The position numbers and the translations under genes were made by a program. The notes under the pieces were generated by a model. It was not told where the DNA came from, made no database searches, and was given only the letters and a program-made list of their open reading frames with translations. A stretch of DNA of 16,265 nt, taken from NCBI GenBank assembly GCA_946405675.1, contig CAMJIC010000029.1, forward strand, positions 1 through 16,265. Reading direction: 5' to 3'. Source of the stretch: an uncultured Clostridia bacterium. GTDB taxonomy: Bacteria > Bacillota > Clostridia > Lachnospirales > Lachnospiraceae. Positions within the stretch are counted from its first letter, which is position 1, and each line of letters opens with the position of its first letter. Shown here in pieces: positions 1 to 6,819 of the stretch.

Positions 1-1254
1 TACTATACCAATACGCCTCCCGCGGGTGCGTATCAGGGATACGGCACGCCGAAGGGCACATTCGCCATCATGATGTGCATGGCGGAGCTGGCAGAGAAGC
101 TGGGCTGTGATTACAAAGAGATGGTGCTGAAGAACCATGTGGAGACAGGCTACCGGCTTGACATCCTGAAGGGGCTCGGAGAGGGGCGTGAGGGCAATGT
201 CGTTCCGGTGGGCTCCTGCGGCCTTCGTGACGCGGTGCTTCAGGGCTGTGACATGATCCACTGGGGCATAAAGGAGACAAGTGATGACCCCGATGTCAGG
301 ATCGGCAAAGGGTTTGCGATGATCATGCAGGGCTCCGGCCTTCCGGGGCTTGACCATGCGGAAGCGATCGCGAAGGTGGAGACGGATGGAACCGTGATCC
401 TGAACAGCGGATGCGCGGACATCGGCACAGGGCTTGACACGGTCTGCGCAAAGATCGTCAGTGAGATTATGTGCATGCCGTTGGAACATATCACGGTACT
501 TTCCGGCGATACGGATGCTTCCGTATTTGACACAGGATCCTATGCCTCATCCGGGACATTTTTCTCTGGAAATGCAGCCCTTGCAGCAGCAAAGGGTCTG
601 AAAGATCTCGTCCTGAAGGAAGCTTCCTTCCAGATGGAAGAAGCGCCGGAAGACCTGGAGCTTCGGATGCCAGGGGAAGTCTTTTCGAAGAAGACAGGGA
701 AGGTGCTGACCTACGCCAGCCTGTCCCATACCGCATGCAGCGGCTCAGGTCATGGAACGATGGTCTACCATGGAAGCTTCGTGACGACAGCATCCTCCGT
801 GCCCTACGGAGCGCATTTTGCCCAGGTTGCTGTCAATACAAGAACCGGAGAGATCAAGGTTCAGAAGTTCTACGCCCTTCAGGACGCAGGTACACCGATC
901 AATCCGGAGCTGGCCCTGTGCCAGATGTATGGAGCGGCGCTGAAATCCATCGGACACACCCTCTATGAGGGCATGATCCTCGACCGGGAAGGGCACTGCG
1001 TGAACGCCAATATGACGGATTACGGTGTCCCGATGATCTACGAGCAGCCGGATGACTTCAAGGCGGTGCTGATTGACGTGGATGACGCGGACGGACCCTT
1101 CGGCGCAAAATCGATCTCTGAGATTGCCTGCAACGGGGCAGCACCCGCCATCGGCATCGCGATCCATGACGCTGTCGGCGTATGGCTGGAAAGCTGGCCG
1201 ATGACACCGGAGAAGATTCTCCGTTCCATGGGAAAGATCCAGGCGGAGTCATAA
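1..1254 (+). CDS. Xanthine dehydrogenase-family molybdenum hydroxylase, large subunit (partial, 3' end)
   Basis: The reading frame is open from base 1 and ends in TAA, giving the last 417 codons of a molybdopterin-binding subunit of the xanthine dehydrogenase/aldehyde oxidase family. These enzymes hydroxylate purines, aldehydes or related heterocycles at a Mo cofactor, with electrons leaving through FeS and FAD partners. Visible family motifs are GAYQGYGTPKG near the left edge (the place of GAFRGFG in characterised enzymes), the cofactor-loop-like ADIGTGLDTV, and GAKSISE near partial residues 368-374. The Glu of that last motif (codon at 1120) matches the family's catalytic base. The segment GAAPAIGIAIHDAVG after it is also typical. 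The Arg of GAFRGFG, which contacts substrate in bovine XDH, is Gln here, so the substrate cannot be assumed to be xanthine. The N-terminal half and any FAD or FeS subunit genes lie outside the window. Family assignment is firm; substrate is unknown. Confidence 0.9.
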   Translation, partial: YYTNTPPAGAYQGYGTPKGTFAIMMCMAELAEKLGCDYKEMVLKNHVETGYRLDILKGLGEGREGNVVPVGSCGLRDAVLQGCDMIHWGIKETSDDPDVRIGKGFAMIMQGSGLPGLDHAEAIAKVETDGTVILNSGCADIGTGLDTVCAKIVSEIMCMPLEHITVLSGDTDASVFDTGSYASSGTFFSGNAALAAAKGLKDLVLKEASFQMEEAPEDLELRMPGEVFSKKTGKVLTYASLSHTACSGSGHGTMVYHGSFVTTASSVPYGAHFAQVAVNTRTGEIKVQKFYALQDAGTPINPELALCQMYGAALKSIGHTLYEGMILDREGHCVNANMTDYGVPMIYEQPDDFKAVLIDVDDADGPFGAKSISEIACNGAAPAIGIAIHDAVGVWLESWPMTPEKILRSMGKIQAES

Positions 1255-1276
1255 TGCGGCCTGAATTGCCATAAAA

Positions 1277-1331
1277 GTCACACCTCAGCCAGCGGCGCGC
1301 CCACAGGCCGCACCGCTGGCTGGGGTGTGGC
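1277..1331. repeat. Dispersed palindromic intergenic element R1 (subtype A)
   Basis: A GC-rich inverted repeat begins 22 bp after the molybdenum-hydroxylase stop. Bases 1279-1295 pair with 1313-1329: 17 bp including one G-T pair, with a 17-nt loop. No T-run follows, so it is not a standard intrinsic terminator, although it could still shape the 3' end of the upstream transcript. It aligns with R2 at 7616-7670: the left arm matches at 16 of 19 positions and the loop plus right arm (CCC..CAGGCCG..CCGCTGGC) at 18 of 21. A second, weaker imperfect inverted repeat rich in A and T follows at about 1334-1376. Confidence 0.8.
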
Positions 1332-1399
1332 CTGTTACATTCAATTTCTGATTTCACAGCTGAATTCAATGTTATGCATCCCAAAGTATTGCGCGTTTA

Positions 1400-1433
1400 T
1401 GGTATACTTCTGCCGGAAATTCTGTGATAGAAT
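1400..1433 (+). promoter_or_regulatory. Candidate promoter for the miniprotein / radical SAM operon
   Basis: Two sigma-A-like -10 boxes lie in the AT-richer part of the gap. One is an extended -10, TGGTATACT, at 1400-1408. The other is TAGAAT at 1428-1433. Neither has a convincing -35 hexamer at 16-18 bp. The position, after R1 and 40-70 bp before the first ribosome binding site, fits an operon promoter. The choice between the two is open. Confidence 0.35.
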
Positions 1434-1458
1434 AGCTGCCTAGGGTTATGTGGCGAAA

Positions 1459-1468
1459 AAGGAGGTGA
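1459..1468 (+). promoter_or_regulatory. Near-perfect Shine-Dalgarno site deciding the miniprotein start
   Basis: AAGGAGGTGA at 1459-1468 is complementary to the anti-SD end of 16S rRNA over its whole length and lies 6 nt before the ATG at 1475. It is among the strongest ribosome binding sites in the window and is the main reason for calling the short ORF a real gene. An upstream ATG at 1448 reads only a few codons to a stop inside this site. Confidence 0.85.
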
Positions 1469-1474
1469 CGGAAG

Positions 1475-1582
1475 ATGGGAAAGCTTGGAAAGAAAAATAA
1501 GGACAGCAAGGAGGCTGCGAATAAGAAGATCGCGCAGCAGCTGGCGGCATTGAAGAGGAAGCAGGCCGCAAAGAAGAAATAG
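1475..1582 (+). CDS. 35-aa Lys/Ala-rich basic miniprotein, function unknown
   Basis: ATG at 1475 to TAG at 1580-1582 encodes 35 residues, about a third of them lysine, beginning MGKLGKKNKDSKEAANKK and ending in KKK. There is one acidic pair-breaking region (D10, E13). The residues from about 12 to 35 (Ala, Lys, Gln, Leu) look able to form one amphipathic, strongly basic helix. There are no Cys, Trp or hydrophobic stretches, so it should be soluble, and its charge would suit RNA, ribosome or nucleic-acid binding (inference). It has a near-perfect Shine-Dalgarno and sits 19 nt before the radical SAM gene, so the two are probably co-transcribed. Translating it may also feed ribosomes to the next gene, whose own site is weaker. 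I do not recognise the family. The alternative is a purely regulatory leader ORF. Confidence 0.65.
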   Translation: MGKLGKKNKDSKEAANKKIAQQLAALKRKQAAKKK

Positions 1583-1601
1583 AAGGATAGGGACAGAAGA
1601 T

Positions 1602-3731
1602 ATGGAGACGAGACTGGCACTGCCTGAGGAAATCCTTCTTTCGGTTGAGAAGCCGGAGCGGTATCTGGGGAATGAAGTCAATGCTGTTCATAAGGATCCT
1701 GCTCATGTACAGATCCGTTTTGTGATGTGTTTTCCGGATGTCTATGAGATCGGGATGTCTCATCTTGGCATCCAGATCCTGTATGATATGTTCAACGCAA
1801 GACCCGACACCTGGTGTGAGCGGGTCTATTCTCCGTGGACAGATCTGGATAAAATCATGCGGAAGGAGCGTATTCCTTTGTTTGCGCTGGAATCCCAGCA
1901 GCCTGTCCGGAATTTTGATTTTCTGGGGATCACGCTTCAGTATGAGCTTTGCTACGTGAATATCCTTCAGATCCTGGATCTGAGCGGAATCCCCCTGCAC
2001 GCGGCAGACAGGCTTTACAAGAAAGGCTATGAGCCGGGAAGCCAGAGGGAGCAGGATGGATCCGGAACGGATTCTGTTTCCAGGACGAATCCTTTGTCCG
2101 GGGGGAAGATGGAACCGGAGAAGGAGCTTTTGCTCGGGGAGGGGGCTCCGATCGTGATCGGCGGAGGGCCATGTGCCTACAACCCCGAGCCGATTGCTGC
2201 ATTCTTTGATCTGTTCTACATCGGTGAGGGAGAGACGGTATATGATGAACTCCTTGACCTGTACAGATCCTGCAAGGAAAAAGGAGTTTCCAGGAAAGAG
2301 TTCCTTCGCAGGGCAGCCTCCATTGAGGGGATCTATTGCCCCATGTTCTATCACCCTTCCTACCATGAAGATGGTACGCTGAAGTCTTTCAGCCCGGCGG
2401 AAGAAGGGATTCCGCGGCGGATCAAAAAACAGGTGGTAAAAGACCTGAACCTGAGTCCATTTATCACAAAGCCCCTGGTTCCGTTCATGCAGGTGACCCA
2501 GGACCGGGTCGTGCTTGAGGTACAAAGAGGATGTATCCGTGGATGCAGATTTTGTCAGGCAGGCATGATCTACCGGCCAACCAGGACCAAGAGCCTCGAG
2601 ACTTTGAAAAGGGAGGCGGATCAGCTGCTGGCTGCCAGCGGCCAGGAGGAGATTTCCTTAAGCTCTCTGTCCACCAGCGACCATCCGGAGCTGGAAGGGC
2701 TGGTCACTTACCTGATCGAGCAGTATGGCAGGACGAAAAACATCAATATCTCGCTGCCATCCCTGCGCATCGACGCATTTTCGCTGGATGTTATGAGCAA
2801 GGTGCAGGATGTAAAAAAGAGTTCCCTGACCTTTGCCCCGGAGGGCGGTTCCCAGCGGATGCGGAATGTGATCAACAAAGGCCTGACCGAAGAGGATATC
2901 CTCAGAGGTGCTGAGCAGGCATTCCTGGGCGGCTGGAGCAAGGTCAAGCTTTACTTTATGCTGGGGCAGCCAACCGAGACGGAGGAAGACCGCAGGCAGA
3001 TTGCCCGTCTTGCCGAGAAGATCGCGGAGCTTTACTATGATACGGTTCCAAAGGAAAAACGCAGCGGCAGATGCATGATTACGATTTCCACCTCTTTCTT
3101 TGTTCCAAAGCCCTTTACACCGTTCCAGTGGGCAACGATGTTCACACCGGAGGATTACCTGACCTTTGCGCATACCGTGAATGAAGAGGTGAAGGCGAGC
3201 CTGAACCATAAGTCCATGCGTTATAACTGGCATGAGGCGTATGTGACGGTCCTGGAAGGGCTTCTGGCGCGCGGTGACAGAAGAGTATCCGCAGCCATCG
3301 AATCCGCCTACCGGAAGGGCGCTTTGTTTGATGCCTGGACGGAGCACTGGGACTGGAAGCGCTGGACAGAGGCGATGGAGGAGACAGGCACAGACCTGTT
3401 CTTTTATACCAGGAGGCAGAGAGGGGAAGAAGAACTCTTCCCGTGGGATTTTATCGATGCCGGGCCTTCCAAAGGGTTCCTGCTGGATGAATGGCATAAG
3501 GCTCTGGAGGAGCAGGTTACGCCCAACTGCCATCTGAAGTGCAGCTCGTGCGGCGCGGCGAAGTTTGGCTGCGGCGTCTGTTTTAATCAGGAGGATGGCA
3601 GGCCGCTTCTTCGCGCAAAGACTGGGCAGGTTTATCATTATCCGGTAGAAAGCTGCAATCCGGTCCCAGGTGCCTGGAAGGCGGAACCGGGGCAGATTCC
3701 CGGAGCACAGAACCAGGAACACGGATCCTGA
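1602..3731 (+). CDS. B12-binding-type radical SAM protein, TIGR03960 family
   Basis: This 709-aa protein belongs to the uncharacterised radical SAM family found beside, or fused to, TIGR03936. The N-terminal part (roughly 15-245) is the B12-binding-like half, with a typical CFPDVYEIGMSHLG start and the GGGPCAYNPEPIAAFFD and IGEGE motifs. The radical SAM core follows, with the 4Fe-4S ligands in CIRGCRFC at Cys311, Cys315 and Cys318. The C-terminal region carries a second cysteine cluster (C643, C647, C650, C657, C660: CHLKCSSCG then FGCGVC) that could hold a metal or FeS site. Between about residues 144 and 178 there is a polar, low-complexity stretch, which appears to be an insertion compared with what I recall of the family. 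The start has a modest AGGGA site 7-9 nt upstream. The substrate is not known; an RNA or ribosome target is inferred only from neighbours. Confidence 0.92.
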   Translation: METRLALPEEILLSVEKPERYLGNEVNAVHKDPAHVQIRFVMCFPDVYEIGMSHLGIQILYDMFNARPDTWCERVYSPWTDLDKIMRKERIPLFALESQQPVRNFDFLGITLQYELCYVNILQILDLSGIPLHAADRLYKKGYEPGSQREQDGSGTDSVSRTNPLSGGKMEPEKELLLGEGAPIVIGGGPCAYNPEPIAAFFDLFYIGEGETVYDELLDLYRSCKEKGVSRKEFLRRAASIEGIYCPMFYHPSYHEDGTLKSFSPAEEGIPRRIKKQVVKDLNLSPFITKPLVPFMQVTQDRVVLEVQRGCIRGCRFCQAGMIYRPTRTKSLETLKREADQLLAASGQEEISLSSLSTSDHPELEGLVTYLIEQYGRTKNINISLPSLRIDAFSLDVMSKVQDVKKSSLTFAPEGGSQRMRNVINKGLTEEDILRGAEQAFLGGWSKVKLYFMLGQPTETEEDRRQIARLAEKIAELYYDTVPKEKRSGRCMITISTSFFVPKPFTPFQWATMFTPEDYLTFAHTVNEEVKASLNHKSMRYNWHEAYVTVLEGLLARGDRRVSAAIESAYRKGALFDAWTEHWDWKRWTEAMEETGTDLFFYTRRQRGEEELFPWDFIDAGPSKGFLLDEWHKALEEQVTPNCHLKCSSCGAAKFGCGVCFNQEDGRPLLRAKTGQVYHYPVESCNPVPGAWKAEPGQIPGAQNQEHGS

Positions 3732-3744
3732 GGATGGAGGAGCA

Positions 3745-4557
3745 ATGAGAGTACGTGTGAAATATTCCAAGCAAGGCCTGATGAAGTTCATCGGCCATCT
3801 GGATATGATGCGGTATTTTCAGAAGGCTTTAAGAAGGGCAGGGATCGATGTGGTCTACACGGAAGGACTCAGCCCCCATATGTCCATGTCCTTCGCGCTT
3901 CCGCTTGGAGTCGGCATGACCAGTGATTCTGAGTATGTTGATGTGGATCTTGTGCGGGACCTGCCAGGCAGCGAGATCGTCAGGCGGCTGAACATATCTG
4001 CTCCGGAAGGGATCCATTTCACCGATGCACGGCGGATCCAGACCGGAAAGGCCCATAAGGGGATGACACTGGCTGCGCGCGCTGATTATACCCTGCGGCT
4101 GAAGCGTCCGGTGCGTGCCGCGTCCTGTGCTTCAGGCATTCTGATGGAGGACACATGGACGATCTCCTGGAAGCAGGAATTCCTGGACTGGCTGAAGCAG
4201 CCTCAGATCCTGGTTATGAAGAAGGGGAAGAAGACGGAGAAGGAGATCGATATCCGTCCGTTGATCTACGAGGCGTATTTTACAGGTCCGGACGCGGCAC
4301 AGGGGGAGGAATCTCAGGGCGGGGATCTTCATCTGGGGCTTGGCGCCGGTCTTGACCGGAATATCCGCCCGGAACTGGTGATGCAGGCCTTTGCGGAGCA
4401 GACAGGCAGGACATATGATCCCTTCCTCTTTGAGATCAACCGGGATGAGGTTTACGCCGACAAGGGAAATGATGCCGCGCATGATTTTATTTCCCTGATT
4501 GACCTGGGAGAGATCATTGCAGGTGACAACCCTGCCAGCGGGGTTTTTGGCGGGTGA
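3745..4557 (+). CDS. Radical SAM-associated protein, TIGR03936 / DUF2344 family
   Basis: This 270-aa protein starts at the ATG following GGAGGAG (3736-3742), 13 nt after the radical SAM stop. A longer in-frame start at 3670 would lie inside the upstream gene and lacks family similarity. The N-terminus, MRVRVKYSKQGLMKFIGHLD, followed by a Phe-Gln-(Lys)-Ala-Leu-Arg-Arg-Ala segment and a Leu-Ser-Pro-His-Met-Ser-Met-Ser-Phe-Ala-Leu-Pro stretch, is diagnostic of the DUF2344 family. That family is almost always encoded next to, or fused with, TIGR03960 radical SAM proteins, so it probably acts as partner or substrate-binding subunit. The C-terminal third (about 170-270) is less conserved. No catalytic residues can be named. 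The ORF ends 7 nt before the RNase gene, whose ribosome binding site overlaps its stop. Confidence 0.9.
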   Translation: MRVRVKYSKQGLMKFIGHLDMMRYFQKALRRAGIDVVYTEGLSPHMSMSFALPLGVGMTSDSEYVDVDLVRDLPGSEIVRRLNISAPEGIHFTDARRIQTGKAHKGMTLAARADYTLRLKRPVRAASCASGILMEDTWTISWKQEFLDWLKQPQILVMKKGKKTEKEIDIRPLIYEAYFTGPDAAQGEESQGGDLHLGLGAGLDRNIRPELVMQAFAEQTGRTYDPFLFEINRDEVYADKGNDAAHDFISLIDLGEIIAGDNPASGVFGG

Positions 4558-4564
4558 GCATATC

Positions 4565-5836
4565 ATGAGATACGTGATCAAAAAGAAATCGGAAAGGGTG
4601 TTTTCCTTCCTCCTGGATGACGCAGGACACGCGGTGGAAATCCATGCCGATGCGCTCTCAGACGGCCCGAAGGTCGGTGACATCTACATTGCCCTGGTTC
4701 AGAAGGTCGCGAAAAATATCAGCGCCGCGTTTGTTGAGCTGATCCCGGGGGTCCATGGATACCTCCCCTTTGATGAGATTGTGGAGCCGGTGTATGTCTC
4801 TAAAGGGCCAAGCACGGAGATTCAGGCAGGCGACCAGCTGGTGGTTCAGATCACCAGGGAAGCTTTCGGAAGAAAGGATCCGTCTGTGTCCACAAAGCTT
4901 TCCCTGCATGGCCCGCACATGGTATTGATCCATGGAGGAATGGGGGTTGGCATATCCAGGAGGGTTCCGGAAGAAGCAAGAAAACAGCTGAAGGATGAGG
5001 TGTTTTCCGCCGAAGCCCTGGATGCGCTGCAGAAACGGACCGGCCCCTGCGGCCTGGTGGTGCGGACCAGTATCTGCGAGCTTTTCACGCCGGATGCAGA
5101 TACAGCACAGGATCCGCAAACGATCGGAGATATCCGGAGGGTGCATGATGAGGTATGGAGAGAGCTAAAGTCCCTTTCGGCGGAGATGATGGATCTGAAG
5201 CTCAAGGCTCCTTACCGCAGCGTCCATTCCAATCTGAAAAAACAGCCGCCCAGATGGCTTTCCAGGATCCTGTCTGCATCAGGAAATGAAGTTGAAGCTG
5301 TGGTTACGGATGACCGGGATCTGTACCGGCTGATGCTGGAAGCGGCCCAAAAGAGCGGAAAGAATACGCTGCGCTTCAAGCTGTATTCTGATCCGCTGGT
5401 ATCGATGGAGAAGGTTTACTCCCTGGAGCGGGAGCTGGAGCGGGCACTTGACAAAAGAGTTCATCTGAAAAGCGGTGCTGACCTTGTCATCGAATCAACG
5501 GAGGCGCTTCATATTATCGATGTGAATTCCGGACGCGCCCAAAGCTCCAGGCTGAAGGAAGAAGCGTTGCTGGCCGTCAATCTCGAAGCTGCAAGGGAAG
5601 CCGCGCGGCAGATCCGTCTTCGGAACCTCTCCGGCATCATCGTGATCGATTTCATCAATCTGAAGCAGCAGGACAATTCCCTGAAGATCCTTGACGCTCT
5701 GAGAAAAGCGGTTTTCCATGATCCGGTCCGGACACAAGTCGTAGATATGACAAAGCTGGGGCTGGTGGAGCTGACACGGCAGAAGATTGAAGTGCCCCTC
5801 AAGGATGCGGCCAGCCCGCTGGCAGGGTATGGCTAA
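4565..5836 (+). CDS. Ribonuclease E/G family protein, short form without the zinc-link
   Basis: This 423-aa endoribonuclease starts at ATG 4565, with GGTGAG 6 nt upstream overlapping the previous stop; an in-frame start at 4499 would only add a stretch overlapping DUF2344. The N-terminal third holds the S1-type RNA-binding insertion (about 40-120, including VGDIYIALVQKV and AAFVELIPGVHGYL). The catalytic domain has IIDVNSGR with Asp319 and IVIDFINL with Asp362. These match E. coli RNase E Asp303 and Asp346 in context and in their 43-residue spacing, so the two-metal site is intact. The protein ends soon after the LVELTRQKIEVPL segment and has no CPxC zinc-link motif, which in RNase E organises the dimer-of-dimers. 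It is about 65 aa shorter than E. coli RNase G. Likely role: single-strand cleavage in rRNA and mRNA processing. Confidence 0.9.
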   Translation: MRYVIKKKSERVFSFLLDDAGHAVEIHADALSDGPKVGDIYIALVQKVAKNISAAFVELIPGVHGYLPFDEIVEPVYVSKGPSTEIQAGDQLVVQITREAFGRKDPSVSTKLSLHGPHMVLIHGGMGVGISRRVPEEARKQLKDEVFSAEALDALQKRTGPCGLVVRTSICELFTPDADTAQDPQTIGDIRRVHDEVWRELKSLSAEMMDLKLKAPYRSVHSNLKKQPPRWLSRILSASGNEVEAVVTDDRDLYRLMLEAAQKSGKNTLRFKLYSDPLVSMEKVYSLERELERALDKRVHLKSGADLVIESTEALHIIDVNSGRAQSSRLKEEALLAVNLEAAREAARQIRLRNLSGIIVIDFINLKQQDNSLKILDALRKAVFHDPVRTQVVDMTKLGLVELTRQKIEVPLKDAASPLAGYG

Positions 5837-5853
5837 TAAGTGAGAAACCGCAT

Positions 5854-6339
5854 ATGGATACTTTTGTGACACATCCCATTCCTCCGGTCTATGACCAGGA
5901 TTCCAGGATTCTGATCCTGGGAAGCTTTCCTTCCGTGAAATCACGGGAAGAGATGTTCTTCTACGGACATCCGCAGAATCGGTTCTGGCGCGTCCTGGCA
6001 TCCGTTTTCGACGAAGCTGTTCCGATGGCTGTTCCGGAAAAAAGAGCATTCCTGCTCCGGAACCATATCGCGCTGTGGGATGTCATTGCTTCCTGCCGGA
6101 TCAAAGGCTCCTCAGATGCCAGCATCACATCTGTCACAGCCAACGACCTTCGTCCGATCCTGGATCACGCCATGATCCGGCAGATCTATGTAAATGGCAA
6201 GACAGCGGAAAAGATGTATCACAGGTATACGGAGCCTGTCATCCGCCGTCCGTGCACCTGCCTTCCATCCACCAGCCCGGCGAATGCCGCCTGGAATCTG
6301 GAGAAGCTTGTACAGGCATGGGAAAGGATACGGATATGA
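5854..6339 (+). CDS. DNA-deoxyinosine (hypoxanthine) glycosylase, UDG superfamily
   Basis: This 161-aa protein has the hallmark HDG segments: ILILGSFPSVKSREEMFFYG (about residues 18-38) followed by HPQNRFW (39-45), and a late STSPANA motif (about 139-145). The family removes hypoxanthine, formed by deamination of adenine, from DNA, leaving an abasic site for base-excision repair. The general UDG-superfamily fold is therefore expected, and Asn42 in HPQNRFW is the likely catalytic-site residue (from family knowledge, not shown here). It begins 17 nt after the RNase stop, with an AAGTGAG site overlapping that intergenic spacer, so it is probably the last gene of this operon. A DNA repair gene between the RNase and rplU is out of theme. 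Mismatch-specific Mug is less likely because motif 1 matches HDG. Confidence 0.88.
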   Translation: MDTFVTHPIPPVYDQDSRILILGSFPSVKSREEMFFYGHPQNRFWRVLASVFDEAVPMAVPEKRAFLLRNHIALWDVIASCRIKGSSDASITSVTANDLRPILDHAMIRQIYVNGKTAEKMYHRYTEPVIRRPCTCLPSTSPANAAWNLEKLVQAWERIRI

Positions 6340-6364
6340 TTCCATGTGCGCTATGAAAAAATTG

Positions 6365-6394
6365 TTGACGATTCATCTGATTCTATGCTAAAGT
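6365..6394 (+). promoter_or_regulatory. Sigma-A promoter for rplU-prp-rpmA
   Basis: TTGACG at 6365-6370 is followed after 18 bp by TAAAGT at 6389-6394. A TG at 6386-6387 gives an extended -10. The site falls just after the glycosylase gene and would start transcription near 6401, giving a leader of about 88 nt before L21. Confidence 0.65.
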
Positions 6395-6400
6395 ACGTGA

Positions 6401-6486
6401 GTATGCCGCTCAGCGGGGCATAAGTGTATCTTTATTACCGGGATACCGCCGAAGCTGGCGAGTTTTTTAAGAATGGGAGGAAACCC
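6401..6486 (+). ncRNA. Putative L21 (rplU) mRNA leader
   Basis: The untranslated leader between the promoter and rplU is structured. A hairpin joins ATGCC at 6403-6407 with GGCAT at 6417-6421. A second, CGCC/GGCG at 6447-6450 and 6457-6460, is followed two bases later by six Ts (6463-6468), which resembles a weak attenuator. Firmicutes rplU genes commonly carry an 'L21 leader' cis-regulatory RNA thought to bind a ribosomal protein, and position and structure suit this. I have not matched it to the Rfam model. Confidence 0.45.
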
Positions 6487-6488
6487 AG

Positions 6489-6797
6489 ATGTACGCTATT
6501 ATCGCAACAGGTGGTAAACAGTACAAGGTCGCGGAAGGCGACGAGATCAGAGTCGAGAAGCTCGGCGCGGACGAGGGAGCGAAGGTTGTCTTCGATCAGG
6601 TCCTGGCAGTGAGCACAGACGATGGTCTGAAGGCCGGCGCGGATGTTGCCAGCGCAACGGTTGACGCATCGGTCGTGGCAAACGGTAAGGCGAAGAAGGT
6701 CATCGTTTACAAGTATAAGCGCAAGACCGGCTACCACAAGAAGAACGGCCACAGACAGCAGTACACCCAGGTTAAGATCGAAAAGATCAACGCCTGA
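6489..6797 (+). CDS. rplU: 50S ribosomal protein L21
   Basis: This 102-aa protein begins MYAIIATGGKQYKVAEGDEI and ends with the basic KRKTGYHKKNGHRQQYTQVK segment typical of bL21, which binds 23S rRNA domain I/II late in 50S assembly. The length is normal. The start has a GGGAGGA site about 8 nt upstream. It is the first gene of rplU-prp-rpmA; prp follows after 22 nt. Expression is likely controlled through the structured leader at 6401-6486. Confidence 0.98.
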   Translation: MYAIIATGGKQYKVAEGDEIRVEKLGADEGAKVVFDQVLAVSTDDGLKAGADVASATVDASVVANGKAKKVIVYKYKRKTGYHKKNGHRQQYTQVKIEKINA

Positions 6798-6819
6798 GAC
6801 GGAACCTCAGGATATCCGT

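Noticed and set aside
1277..1334. R1 as an ordinary intrinsic terminator
   Set aside because: There is no T-run after the stem on either strand and the core recurs at R2 upstream of a gene, so a repeat element explains it better.
1446..2525. A 359-codon minus-strand ORF opposite the radical SAM gene
   Set aside because: It shadows a clear plus-strand family member, has no recognisable motifs and no ribosome binding site, and long antisense ORFs are expected at this base composition.
3670..3744. Longer N-terminus for the DUF2344 protein
   Set aside because: It would overlap the radical SAM gene by about 60 bases, and the similarity and the best ribosome binding site begin at 3745.
2658..3791. 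A 377-codon minus-strand ORF
   Set aside because: It is opposite the radical SAM C-terminal half and crosses the intergenic border into DUF2344; no conserved domain is visible.
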